In this document: piece after piece, positions 7,947 through 16,646 of the stretch
Numbering within the stretch: position 1 is the stretch's first letter
How the letters are laid out: every line of letters starts with the position of its first letter
Source of the DNA: Liminaster sp964567855
GTDB taxonomy: Bacteria; Bacteroidota; Bacteroidia; Bacteroidales; UBA3663
Direction: 5' to 3'
Assembly (NCBI GenBank): GCA_964567855.1
Contig: CAZMOE010000004.1
Location: 69,966 to 133,965 of the forward strand
Length of the DNA: 64,000 nt
The notes under the pieces: model-generated
What the model was told of the DNA's origin: nothing
Databases searched by the model: none
The model's input: only the letters and a program-made list of their open reading frames with translations
Translations under genes and position numbers: made by a program

Positions 7947-9143
7947 ATGAAAATTATGAATCACATATTTAAAAACACTTTCGCCGCCGCGGCATTTACT
8001 CTTTCGTGCTCCGCCGCCATGGCCCAAGGCCCCTCGCACGTCGATCTTTCGGCCCGCCTGCTTCAACAGAACATCTCCGAATATCCCGGATGCAACATCT
8101 GTCTCTCGCCGCTCAGCATCGAGATGGCCATGGGCATGATCAGCAACGGCGCCGAGGGCAATACCCGGCAGGAAATCTTCCAGGCGCTCGGCTGGCAGGG
8201 GATGACGCAAGAAGAGGTCAACCGCCGGCAACAGGAAAGAATGAAAGCGTTGCGCAGCAACGAGGAAATCACCGTCGAACTGGCCAATTCCATCTGGGTC
8301 AACAAAAAAGCCGGCAAACCGAAACGCGCATTCGTCAAAGCCAACAAAAACTATTTCAACGCAGAGGTTGCCCGACTGGCCTTCAACGCCGACGCTGCTG
8401 TGAAAATCAACAAATGGTGCGCCGATCATACCCGCAACAAGATCCCGAGCATCATCAACCAGCTCAACCCGGCCGCCCAGATGTATTTGATCAACGCCCT
8501 CTACTTCAACGGCACATGGATCAACCGTTTCGACAGCAACATGACCCGACCCGCCGCTTTCCATCTCCCCGGAGGCGGTGAAACGACCGTTTCCATGATG
8601 CACCAGCAGAGTCACTACGACTATGCGGAAACCGAAGACTGTCAGATCATCGACATGCCGTTTCTCAGCGTCGGCAAGCAGGAATATTCCATGTATGTCC
8701 TCCTGCCGGGCGAAGAGACATCGGCCGACGCCCTGCTGGAAACGCTGAACGGTGAAAAGTGGACGGAACTGACCTCGACCCTGGCCAGCGAAGAGGTTCG
8801 CCTCGCCCTTCCGAAATTCAAAATAGAATACGGCACGCTGCTCAACAAGACTTTGCAGGCCTTAGGCATCCGCGACGCCTTCGTCGCCGGCCTTGCCGAC
8901 TTCGGCGGAATCAGCAAAACTCCGCTGTGCATCGATCAAGTCATTCAGAAAACCGTCTTCGAGGTTACCGAAAAAGGGGCCGAAGCCGCCGCGGTGACCG
9001 CCATCTCCATGATGCGTTCTTCCATCGTCCAGCCTGACGGCATCAAGATAATGACCGTCGACCGCCCGTTCCTGTTTACCCTCTACGAGAAGAGCAGCAA
9101 TACTATCCTCTTCATCGGAAAGATCGAAAATCCCGCTTACTGA
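7947..9143 (+). CDS. Secreted serpin (serine or cysteine protease inhibitor)
   Basis: The 398-residue protein has a signal peptide ending near AAMAQ and a complete serpin fold. Signatures are the NICLSPLSIEMAMGM helix, NSIWVN, INALYFNGTW, the shutter and breach residues, and the C-terminal DRPFLFTLYEK...LFIGKI. The hinge of the reactive-centre loop (E342-KGAEAAA) has the small residues expected of an inhibitory serpin. The scissile bond falls near R357-S358-S359, which would suit trypsin-like proteases. No lipobox is present, so it is periplasmic or exported. It is a single gene, divergent from pta. Bacterial serpins in gut bacteria are thought to protect against host or competitor proteases; that role is inference here. 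Confidence 0.92.
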   Translation: MKIMNHIFKNTFAAAAFTLSCSAAMAQGPSHVDLSARLLQQNISEYPGCNICLSPLSIEMAMGMISNGAEGNTRQEIFQALGWQGMTQEEVNRRQQERMKALRSNEEITVELANSIWVNKKAGKPKRAFVKANKNYFNAEVARLAFNADAAVKINKWCADHTRNKIPSIINQLNPAAQMYLINALYFNGTWINRFDSNMTRPAAFHLPGGGETTVSMMHQQSHYDYAETEDCQIIDMPFLSVGKQEYSMYVLLPGEETSADALLETLNGEKWTELTSTLASEEVRLALPKFKIEYGTLLNKTLQALGIRDAFVAGLADFGGISKTPLCIDQVIQKTVFEVTEKGAEAAAVTAISMMRSSIVQPDGIKIMTVDRPFLFTLYEKSSNTILFIGKIENPAY

Positions 9144-9241
9144 GCCGGATTTTTTGCCGGAAGCGGCACTTAGAAAGTCGGAGACGGTTCCGGCTCCGCA
9201 GGAACCGCTACATCCGTTATCTTCACCGCCATCCGGAATTT

Positions 9242-9279
9242 TTCCGGGGCCTGCACCTAATCGGGTACAGGTCCCGGAA
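9242..9279. repeat. Long hairpin between convergent genes
   Basis: A 16-bp inverted repeat (9242-9257 with 9264-9279, one mismatch and one wobble) lies between the convergent serpin and BspA-like genes. Neither strand has a clear T-run after it, so it is not a textbook terminator. The rest of 9144-9512 shows a shorter GGTTCC/GGAACC hairpin at 9185-9207 and no gene. Confidence 0.5.
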
Positions 9280-9512
9280 AATATATAAGGACCATTCACA
9301 TTCTCGGAGCCTCTCAAAATTCAGCACATGCCGCCTCACGCAGGCATACCACGATCAGAGGCAACGGCCTTTTTATAAAAAAGATGAAAAACGGATGTCC
9401 CGACATAAACCCGACGGTCTATATCAAAAAATGAGAGACAATATATCCCGCCGGAACAGAAATCGTTTATGTCGGCAGACAATCCGTATTTTCATCTCTT
9501 ACTTAGAATCAT

Positions 9513-11824
9513 TTAATACACCATGACTTTCTTTCCGTTCACGATATATACCCCACGGGGCAGGCCGGAAGCGTCTTCCGTACCCTTGCGCACGATACGG
9601 CCCTGCAAATCGCGAATCCGAATATCATCTCCCATTCGGTTCAGATCGTTCAAAATCTCCATGCCGGTACCCGATGTATCTTCCTGAATGCGCAAGGAAA
9701 TGCGTTGAGGCCTATTTACAGAATGACCGTCGCGCTCCTCTACGCTCAGATACCATCGGAATGCACCGACGGCCCTATCGTCCGGCCGCGCCTGGGCCAA
9801 CTCTCCATTTTGTAAACCATACAGCCCGGCGGCGGCCATCTCCGCACCCGTCATACGGCTATATGTTCCCGTGAAAACATACCTCGTCGTCATGGAGGTA
9901 CAATCGAACGAACATTCTTCCGCAGCCTCAATCGTGACCTCCTTCATCGTCACCGTTTTCTCCCCGACCGTCTTCGCTTTGATTAAATAAGGATAATTGG
10001 CGCGCAAAACACCCTCATTCATCTTTATCGCCTCCAATTCTGTCCGATCGATCACCCCATCGTTATCGTCATCATACTGGTGTACATCATTCAGATAAGC
10101 GATATCAAAGTCTCCACGCAGGCTGTCGCAATCAACGGCAAAAGGCATATACCAAGGCTGCCACTCCGTATTGCCGAATACTCGCGTATAAGTCACTTCC
10201 TCACAGACGAAAGCACTGTCATTGCGATAGGTCGCAACACTATCGTTAAGGGAGAGGGCTCCGTAGCCGATAATATCAGAAAAACAAGAGCCAAAATATG
10301 AATTCCGATACATTTCAACACTTCCCATAGGGACATAAAGCGTTTTTGCATGCTCTCCTAAAATAGATATTCCATTACAAAATGGAGGAATCATATTCTT
10401 ACAAATAACTTCCGATAAACAATTACTTAAGATTCCATACAAGCCGATATATTCTAACTTAGATGGAAGAATAAGACGAGAAATTGTAGTACTAAAAATT
10501 GCATAACTATTAATTCTAACAATGTCATCAGGTATAAATGTTCTATTACAAGCCGATAACAAATTATTTGTTGCAGTTTCTATAATAGCATTACAATTAT
10601 CTCGACTATCATAAACAACATTGGCCGCATCGACGGTAATTTCCTCTAACGTCGGAACATTAGCAACAATATTGAGACCAATACGTGTTACACTCGCAGG
10701 AATACTCAATTTTTCAATTGAAGTACAGGCAAAAGCATGCTTCCCAATATCTTTTAACGTCTCTGGCAATTCCAATGTTGAAAGTTCTGGACACTCATAG
10801 AATGCATAATCCCCAATCGTTGTAAATTTGGGGAGATCTCCGGCNNNNNNNNNNNNNNNNNNNNNNNNNNNNNNNNNNNNNNNNNNNNNNNNNNNNNNNN
10901 NNNNNNNNNNNNNNNNNNNNNNNNNNNNNNNNNNNNNNNNNNNNAATTACCAGTGACCTCTATATCTCCCGAATAAGGCTCATAAGGATTGCAGATAACC
11001 TTCAACGTCCTATAAGTTTCCGATATCAGTTTATAGTAAACCCCATCATCATCCACTAAAATTGTAGAATCAATGATAGGAACAATTCTTGCCTTAGCGC
11101 GCTCTCCGTTCACATCCCAAGTGTCACTAAACGAACTCTCTCTATACAAATATATACTCTCGGCCGGGACATACAACACAATTTCATCCCAATAATTAAT
11201 ATAGCTATTTGTTCCCGGAGGAATTAAAGGCAACCAAGTAATGACTTTAATATCCCATGGAAAACAACATTCACCAACAGACAATATAGTTTCCGCAATA
11301 ACAAGAGAATCTAAAGCCCAACAGCTCGACATTGCATAATCACCAATATGCGTAACACCTTCAGAAACAATGAACGTCCGCATTGGCATCTGACTGGGCA
11401 CAAGTAACAGCTCAGTTTTATCCTTACTATACAAAATGCCCTCCTGACTACAATATTTAGCATTATCTTCTGAAACCGTGATAAAGCTCAAATTATTTAT
11501 ACCCCTATATCCTTTGACAGCCATCTCCTCAACCGTCGACGACACAACCAAATTTGCAGCCGGCCCACAACTTCCTATTATCCACCAACTAACATTCGTC
11601 ACACCCTCATCCACAACAATGTTCTTGATAGTATAATCACGAAAAATAGAAATTATACTATCAGCCATTGCACCCGTACCACTAAACGTGAGAGTCTCCG
11701 ACTCCGTGTCTAACGACCACGTAACATTATCGCCATCCACGCCACAGGTTCCATGAATAACCTCGGCCACTGCCCACTGCCATCCCAAGCAAAGGCAAAT
11801 AAGAAAAACAATCGTTTTTTTCAT
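9513..11824 (-). CDS. BspA-like leucine-rich-repeat surface protein, interrupted by an assembly gap
   Basis: The gene starts with a signal peptide (MKKTIVFLICLCLGWQWAVA) and continues as LRR_5/BspA repeats (blocks such as EGVTHIGDYAMSSC and LELPETLKDIGKHAFAC). It ends in a Bacteroidota tail (DLQGRIVRKG...GVYIVNG) resembling a type IX secretion sorting domain. A 100-N gap (10845-10944) falls in the repeats. The two sides are in different apparent frames only because the gap length is arbitrary. On the left side the correct frame reads TIGDYAFYECPELSTLELPE, which is clearly LRR. The repeat part is AT-richer than its neighbours. These proteins bind host proteins or other cells in oral and gut species; the role here is not known. 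Confidence 0.85.
10845..10944. other. Assembly gap of 100 N
   Basis: Exactly 100 undetermined bases lie inside the leucine-rich repeats of the BspA-like gene. The round number implies an arbitrary spacer. Repeats in the gene are a likely cause of the break. Confidence 0.98.
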
Positions 11825-12351
11825 ACTTCCATATATTTAAAAGTTAATATTTCGTCAATCCTGTCCTACCTGTTCAGTTTCAGCCCTCCTCACTTTCACT
11901 GATACCAATATTTTCCACCTAACCACAAGTCAATTTTACGCAGAAAGAATCCGGAGGTTCCCACGTGAAGAGAAACTCCTCTGAAATCCGGCCACCCTCA
12001 TAAATGCACATATAAAAAACGGCACACAAAAACCTTCCGCCTTCCTACGAGAATGCAGAATACACGCGCGTAAACGACAAAAGGGTATGGCAAGAAATTT
12101 CATGGTTACAGAAACTCCTTGTAATACATTAAAAACAAAATTCAACAAACCGGGAAGAGCCCAATCATTTAAAGAGAGCCGGGAAATAGGGGGGGTAAAA
12201 TTATCCTGTTATTTTGCAACTTTTCTTTATTAAAAAATGCAAAACAAACGGTCTTTTTCGCCCTATCGGTCCATGCTGTTATGACTTCGAAGCTGTTTAG
12301 CATAATGGCATTATCCTAAAAATGATATTTTTCCACTATTTATGATGTGAG

Positions 12352-12382
12352 CAAAGATATGGTAAACTTTTTCAATAGCAAA
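12352..12382 (-). promoter_or_regulatory. Promoter TTTG-N19-TATCTTTG upstream of the BspA-like gene
   Basis: On the minus strand TTTG (12379-12382) and TATCTTTG (12352-12359) are separated by 19 nt. The nearest supported gene downstream is the BspA-like one, whose start is about 520 nt away. The interval 11825-12345 holds no convincing gene, only short open frames without recognisable features, so it is either a long leader or a separate short RNA. Confidence 0.6.
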
Positions 12383-12506
12383 AGAAACATAATATTTTTT
12401 TATTATACGACCTTTTTTATTAAAGCCGCGCTCTAAAAAACAGCAGTTTCCGATCATAATGACACAACATACTGCCACCATGCGCCCGACACACGCCCCG
12501 ATGAAA

Positions 12507-12547
12507 ACAACAGCCGCTCCCTATTCTTTTCAGGGAGCGGCTGTTGT
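12507..12547 (-). terminator. Terminator of the cysteine-rich lipoprotein gene
   Basis: A perfect 16-bp inverted repeat (12507-12522 with 12532-12547) with a 9-nt loop begins 34 nt after the lipoprotein stop. It is followed on the minus strand by TTTTC. Confidence 0.8.
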
Positions 12548-12580
12548 ATGTTTCCTTCTGCAGGAAGAGCCATGCTTCAA

Positions 12581-12811
12581 TTACTGAGCCTGTTCAGCAG
12601 CGCAGCAAGCAGCCTTTGTAGAGTCGTTCTTGCAGCAAGCAGAATCGCCGGCACATTTACCGTCGCATTCCTTAGCGCATTCCGTATTTTCTTCAGCAGG
12701 AGCAGCAACAGTAGTGTTTACTTCTTCAGCAGGAGCCTGAGACTTATTGCCACCACAAGAAGCGAATGAAACTGCAACGAGAACACCGACAAAGAGAACC
12801 AACTTTTTCAT
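12581..12811 (-). CDS. Small cysteine-rich lipoprotein
   Basis: The 76-residue protein has a lipoprotein signal peptide with lipobox SFASC (lipidated C19), then an Ala/Pro/Glu-rich linker. The C-terminal half holds seven further cysteines in the pattern CxxxCxxxC...CC...CC. A short lipidated protein with clustered cysteines could bind metal or form disulfides, but no family is recognised. It is a single gene closed by a strong terminator. Candidate -7 boxes lie at 12865-12872 (TAATTTTG) and 13027-13034 (TATCTTTG) on the minus strand. Confidence 0.75.
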   Translation of the reverse strand: MKKLVLFVGVLVAVSFASCGGNKSQAPAEEVNTTVAAPAEENTECAKECDGKCAGDSACCKNDSTKAACCAAEQAQ

Positions 12812-13096
12812 TTCGATAAAGAATTTAATAGTTTAATTATACTAATGTGTATTTTTTGACGGCACAAAATTATATCATTTTCAAATAGAGGACATTTTTT
12901 CACATTGTTTTCTATTATTTTCACTTCTTTTCTTATTAACAGAGATAAAAATGGCACCTTCAGTTATAAAAATCAGAGGTTTTCAAATATTTACAGGACT
13001 TCCGGTTCTCTTTTATGCCGGTCAAACAAAGATAGAAAAACAAACAAATGCCGTTGCAAACAATAATCTGCCGCTCCGGCCGTTATTTATAATGTC

Positions 13097-13816
13097 ATGA
13101 AAGCTATCGGTTTGAAATTTATCTTCGCGATGATCATATGGAGCTGTTGCTCCATCGCCCCTCTTTGCGCCCAGCGACAAGGGACAAAGAACATGCCCTA
13201 CGTCGACCAGCGCCGATGGCATTACGGCTTCGCCCTTGGCATCACCATGGCCGACGTCAACTTCCAACACACCGGAGCCGTCCAGGCCGACGGGTCGACC
13301 TGGCATGCAGAATCCCCGGCCTGCAACCCGTCGTTCTGCGTAGGCCTGCTGGGCGACCTGGCTTTCACCGAGCACCTGAACCTGCGTTGTTCGCCGATGT
13401 TCTATTTTCAGGCGCGCGACATCTCTTTCCGTAATTCCCTGAGCGGAGAAACCGTAAAGCAGAATCTGAAAACTTCTTACTTGGAGCTGCCTCTCAGCCT
13501 CAAATACAGTTCCCATCGCATCAACAACTACCGGCCCTACATCCTCGGCGGATTCAGCATGTTCTATGACATGAGCCACGAAAAAGAGTCTCCCATCGTC
13601 TTCAACCACTTCGATTTCGGGCTGCACGTGGCATTAGGATGCGATTCCTATCTTCCTTTCTTCAAATTCATCCCGGAAATCCGGTTTAACATCGGCCTGG
13701 CGGACATGCTCGACCATAAACGCAACGGATTGAAGGACGAGGCCATGCGTCCCTATACAGATGCACTCAGCAGTGCGAAAAACAAAAGCGTGTCGCTGAT
13801 ATTCTATTTTGAATAA
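13097..13816 (+). CDS. PorT-like outer-membrane beta-barrel protein
   Basis: The 239-residue protein has a signal peptide ending near PLCAQ. The segment YVDQRRWHYGFALGITMADV matches the PorT type of OMP_b-brl_2 proteins, and the C-terminus is aromatic (SLIFYFE). PorT is a component of the type IX secretion system in Porphyromonas. In many Bacteroidales a PorT-like barrel persists without proof of that role. If a type IX system is present elsewhere in this genome, it could export the BspA-like protein at 9.5-11.8 kb. The gene is convergent with the IMPACT-family gene, 11 nt apart. Confidence 0.65.
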   Translation: MKAIGLKFIFAMIIWSCCSIAPLCAQRQGTKNMPYVDQRRWHYGFALGITMADVNFQHTGAVQADGSTWHAESPACNPSFCVGLLGDLAFTEHLNLRCSPMFYFQARDISFRNSLSGETVKQNLKTSYLELPLSLKYSSHRINNYRPYILGGFSMFYDMSHEKESPIVFNHFDFGLHVALGCDSYLPFFKFIPEIRFNIGLADMLDHKRNGLKDEAMRPYTDALSSAKNKSVSLIFYFE

Positions 13817-13827
13817 AGGCCTTCCCG

Positions 13828-14478
13828 TCAGGAAATAAACTTCACGACGCGGGTCTGTTCCAGCCGCGTCTTCAGACGTGGCATCATCGAACTTCTCAGA
13901 GATAGCGTCAGCCGGCAGTCAAGCTGAAAATCCTGCCCCAATACCGTAGCGCCCTCCTCTTTGACAATACGCATCACCTCTCCCATGGACGGATATTCAA
14001 AACCGACGACCAGTACCTCCTCCACCAGGCGTTCTTCTATGGCCGCGACAGCCAAAGCCTCGGCAGCAGCGGTTCTATAGGCTTCGATAAGGCCACTGGT
14101 ACCCAGTTTGATACCGCCGAAATAGCGGACTACCACAACGACAAGGTTGGTAAGGTTAAATGAATTGATCTGCCCCAGAATCGGCTTGCCGGCCGTCCCC
14201 GAAGGCTCACCGTCATCATTACTGCGAAACACTTCGCGCGTGGCTCCCAGCATATAGGCCCAGCAGACATGACGGGCATCGTAATATTCTTTCCGGTAGG
14301 ATGCTACAATTTCCTTTGCCTCGTCAACGGTGGCACACGGACAGGCAAAGGCAAGAAACTTGCTCATCTTCTCCTTGTAAACGGCCTCGGAAAGAGAGGC
14401 GATGGTGCGATAGGTATCCTGCTGCACGGGAAAACGATTAAAACTGGTAATAAAAATATTATTTCTGCCGGTTGACAA
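13828..14478 (-). CDS. IMPACT/YigZ family protein (UPF0029)
   Basis: A 216-residue protein carries the UPF0029 signature ARHVCWAYMLG, RSNDDGEPSGTAGKPIL and VRYFGGIKLGTSGL at about residues 70-130. A C-terminal DUF1949-like domain follows. Bacterial YigZ/YvyE proteins are linked to translation or ribosome-associated functions without a settled reaction. The chosen start at 14478 overlaps the nadK end by 20 nt. A GTG at 14427, just before QQDTYRTI, fits the usual family N-terminus better and is a real alternative. It is translationally coupled to nadK. Confidence 0.88.
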   Translation of the reverse strand: MSTGRNNIFITSFNRFPVQQDTYRTIASLSEAVYKEKMSKFLAFACPCATVDEAKEIVASYRKEYYDARHVCWAYMLGATREVFRSNDDGEPSGTAGKPILGQINSFNLTNLVVVVVRYFGGIKLGTSGLIEAYRTAAAEALAVAAIEERLVEEVLVVGFEYPSMGEVMRIVKEEGATVLGQDFQLDCRLTLSLRSSMMPRLKTRLEQTRVVKFIS

Positions 14479-15310
14479 GGCGCGGATCCTGCCCCCACAT
14501 TAATTTTTGCCGCAAAGTCTCGTAAAAATTGCTCTCCGGGCGACGCACGACCGAGATCCGATAGTCTGCCTGCTGCAAACGAAGACGATAGCGGGTGGTC
14601 AATGGCAAAGGATTGCCGTCGGCGGCAACAAGGAAAAGAGCATTACGGCTGCGGACCTCGATTTCCAGCCGGCAGCTGTCACGGATCACAAGCGGTCTGG
14701 CCGTCAAAGAATGGGGCGCGATGGGAACAATGGCATAACAATCGGACTGCGGCTCCAGGATAGGACCGCCCGCACTCATGGCGTAGGCCGTAGAACCGGT
14801 GGGAGTGGCAATCACAAGCCCGTCGGCGTCATATTGATTGAGGAAAGCGCCATCTATATAGACAGAGACGGAAACCATCGACGAGAGATCGCGTTTCAGC
14901 ACGGCGACCTCATTGAGCGAATATTTTTGATACGGCTCCGGACAACCGGGAATCTCCAGCTGCAGCAGGGAACGGGTTTCCACATCATAACGGCCGGCAA
15001 GAATGGCTGGCAAAGCCTCGACGATTTCATCCAGCTGCACGTCGGCCAGAAATCCGAGATGGCCGGCATTGATGCCGAGAATCGGTATGCCGGCACGACC
15101 GATCCGGTGGGCCGTACGAAGAAACGTCCCGTCACCGCCGATGCTGAAAGCCATATCCGCCCCGTCAAAAATAGATGCCGAAGCCGAGGTTGCACCTCCG
15201 CTCCCGACGGCCCCGCCGTCGACGACCGTTACATCGGGGAAGGTGGCCAAAAATTCCATAATTCTGGCATAAGCCACCGTATTGTCGGATCCAAAAAGGA
15301 TAATCTTCAT
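14459..15310 (-). CDS. nadK: NAD kinase
   Basis: The 283-residue enzyme phosphorylates NAD to NADP. It has GGDGTFLRTA at about 58-67, NAGHLGFLADV at 82-92 and the conserved TPTGSTAYAMSAGGPI segment. The start at 15310 is chosen because MKIILFGS begins the family fold, and the open frame upstream runs into the promoter. It is the first gene of a nadK-IMPACT unit, divergent from exbB, with an exact Bacteroidota promoter at 15395-15426. Confidence 0.95.
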   Translation of the reverse strand: MKIILFGSDNTVAYARIMEFLATFPDVTVVDGGAVGSGGATSASASIFDGADMAFSIGGDGTFLRTAHRIGRAGIPILGINAGHLGFLADVQLDEIVEALPAILAGRYDVETRSLLQLEIPGCPEPYQKYSLNEVAVLKRDLSSMVSVSVYIDGAFLNQYDADGLVIATPTGSTAYAMSAGGPILEPQSDCYAIVPIAPHSLTARPLVIRDSCRLEIEVRSRNALFLVAADGNPLPLTTRYRLRLQQADYRISVVRRPESNFYETLRQKLMWGQDPRLVNRQK

Positions 15311-15384
15311 ATTTTTATCTAAAATTACGACAGTTCTTATCGTGATTCGCCGAAATATCGCTATCTTCGCACCGATTGTGCCGG

Positions 15385-15392
15385 TACTTTTG
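15385..15392 (+). promoter_or_regulatory. Candidate -7 box TACTTTTG of exbB-exbD-tonB
   Basis: TACTTTTG on the plus strand matches TAnnTTTG, 82 nt before the exbB ATG. It ends two bases before the opposing nadK -7 box, so the two promoters interlock. The -33 element is not clear. Confidence 0.45.
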
Positions 15393-15394
15393 CG

Positions 15395-15426
15395 CAAAGA
15401 TAGCATATATCGGGTGCAAAACCAAA
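15395..15426 (-). promoter_or_regulatory. Promoter TTTG-N20-TATCTTTG of nadK
   Basis: On the minus strand TTTG (15423-15426) and TATCTTTG (15395-15402) are 20 nt apart. The predicted leader to nadK is roughly 80 nt. Confidence 0.72.
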
Positions 15427-15474
15427 TTTCCGGAGATTATTCCATTCATAACAACAAATCCATATTTTAAAATT

Positions 15475-16179
15475 ATGATACAAGCTGATACAGCCTCGCA
15501 GATGCCCGTCCTCTCCCAGACAACCGATGATATCACAACGGGCGGACTCTCTTTTCTGGAAATGGCCCTCAACGGCGGATGGCTCATGATTCCGCTCGTA
15601 CTTCTCTCCTTAATCGCCATTTACATCTTCGTCGAGCGTTTTATCGTCATCCGGAAGGCTTCTAAAGACGCCCCGTATTTCATGGACCGCATCAGAGAGT
15701 ATCTGATCGACGGCAAAAAAGAGGCGGCTATCAAAGTCTGCCGGAACACCAGGGCTCCCTATGCCGCGATGATCGAAAAAGGCATCACCCGCATGGGAAA
15801 ACCGGCAGCCGATATACAGGCAGCCGTCGAGAATGTCGGCAACCTGCAGGTGGCCCAGCTGGAAAAAGGATTCACCATGCTTGCCACCATCTCTTCTGGC
15901 GCTCCGATGATAGGATTCCTCGGCACGGTAACCGGTATGATCCGCGCATTCTACGATATGGCCAACGCCGGCAATAATGCGGATATCACTCTGCTGTCAA
16001 GCGGTATTTACGAGGCCCTTACCACCACTGTGGGCGGTCTGATCGTCGGTATCATCGCCATGTTCGCCTACAACTATCTTGTTTCCAGACTCGACAAGGT
16101 CGTCAACGAAATGGAAGCCAAGACGATCGAGTTCATGGACGTCATCGAACAAAGCACCGACGCCATGCCTCAGGGCTGA
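15475..16179 (+). CDS. exbB: ExbB/TolQ-family proton channel
   Basis: The 234-residue inner-membrane protein has a first TM segment near residues 35-55 and two C-terminal TM segments flanking the conserved GFLGTVTGMIRAF and GIYEALTTTVGGLIVGI motifs of MotA/TolQ/ExbB channels. The start at 15475 follows the divergent promoter region; codons upstream in the same frame are not conserved-looking. With ExbD and the TonB-like protein directly downstream, it forms the proton-driven complex that energises outer-membrane transporters. Confidence 0.92.
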   Translation: MIQADTASQMPVLSQTTDDITTGGLSFLEMALNGGWLMIPLVLLSLIAIYIFVERFIVIRKASKDAPYFMDRIREYLIDGKKEAAIKVCRNTRAPYAAMIEKGITRMGKPAADIQAAVENVGNLQVAQLEKGFTMLATISSGAPMIGFLGTVTGMIRAFYDMANAGNNADITLLSSGIYEALTTTVGGLIVGIIAMFAYNYLVSRLDKVVNEMEAKTIEFMDVIEQSTDAMPQG

Positions 16180-16210
16180 TTTGCGCCGCTAACCTTTAAC
16201 AGGCAATACA

Positions 16211-16621
16211 ATGGCTTTAAAACGAAGAAATAAGATACAAACCACGTTCAGCCTGTCGTCCATGACAGACGTGATCTTCCTGCTGCTCATCTTTTTCATG
16301 GTGACCTCGACCGTGGTGTTTCCCAATGCAATCAAAGTACTGCTTCCCCAAAGCAAGAAACAGACGTCGGCTACACCGCTGGCGCGTGTCACCATCGACA
16401 GCCGCATGCAATACTACGTAGCATTCGGCAATGAACGCGAACACGCAGTAGCTTTTGACGACATAACGCCATGGCTCCAGACCGTACAGCAGAAGGAGCC
16501 GACCATGTATGTCGCTCTCTATGCGGACGAGGAAGTTCCCTACCGGGAAGTCGTCCGCGTCCTCGATATCGCCAACCGCAACAGCTTCAAAATGGTTCTG
16601 GCGACAAGACCGGTAAAATAA
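16211..16621 (+). CDS. exbD: ExbD/TolR-family protein
   Basis: The 136-residue protein has one N-terminal TM helix with the essential aspartate in SSMTDVIFLLLIFFMVTS, and a small periplasmic domain after residue 40. It follows exbB by 31 nt and precedes the TonB-like gene by 25 nt. It works with ExbB as the proton-conducting stator. Confidence 0.92.
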   Translation: MALKRRNKIQTTFSLSSMTDVIFLLLIFFMVTSTVVFPNAIKVLLPQSKKQTSATPLARVTIDSRMQYYVAFGNEREHAVAFDDITPWLQTVQQKEPTMYVALYADEEVPYREVVRVLDIANRNSFKMVLATRPVK

Positions 16622-16646
16622 CAGTTCACAACATTCCGCTCTTCCG

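Noticed and set aside
11936..12148. 70-codon frame on the minus strand upstream of the BspA-like gene
   Set aside because: No signal peptide, domain or coding-like composition; the region is better described as leader or spacer.
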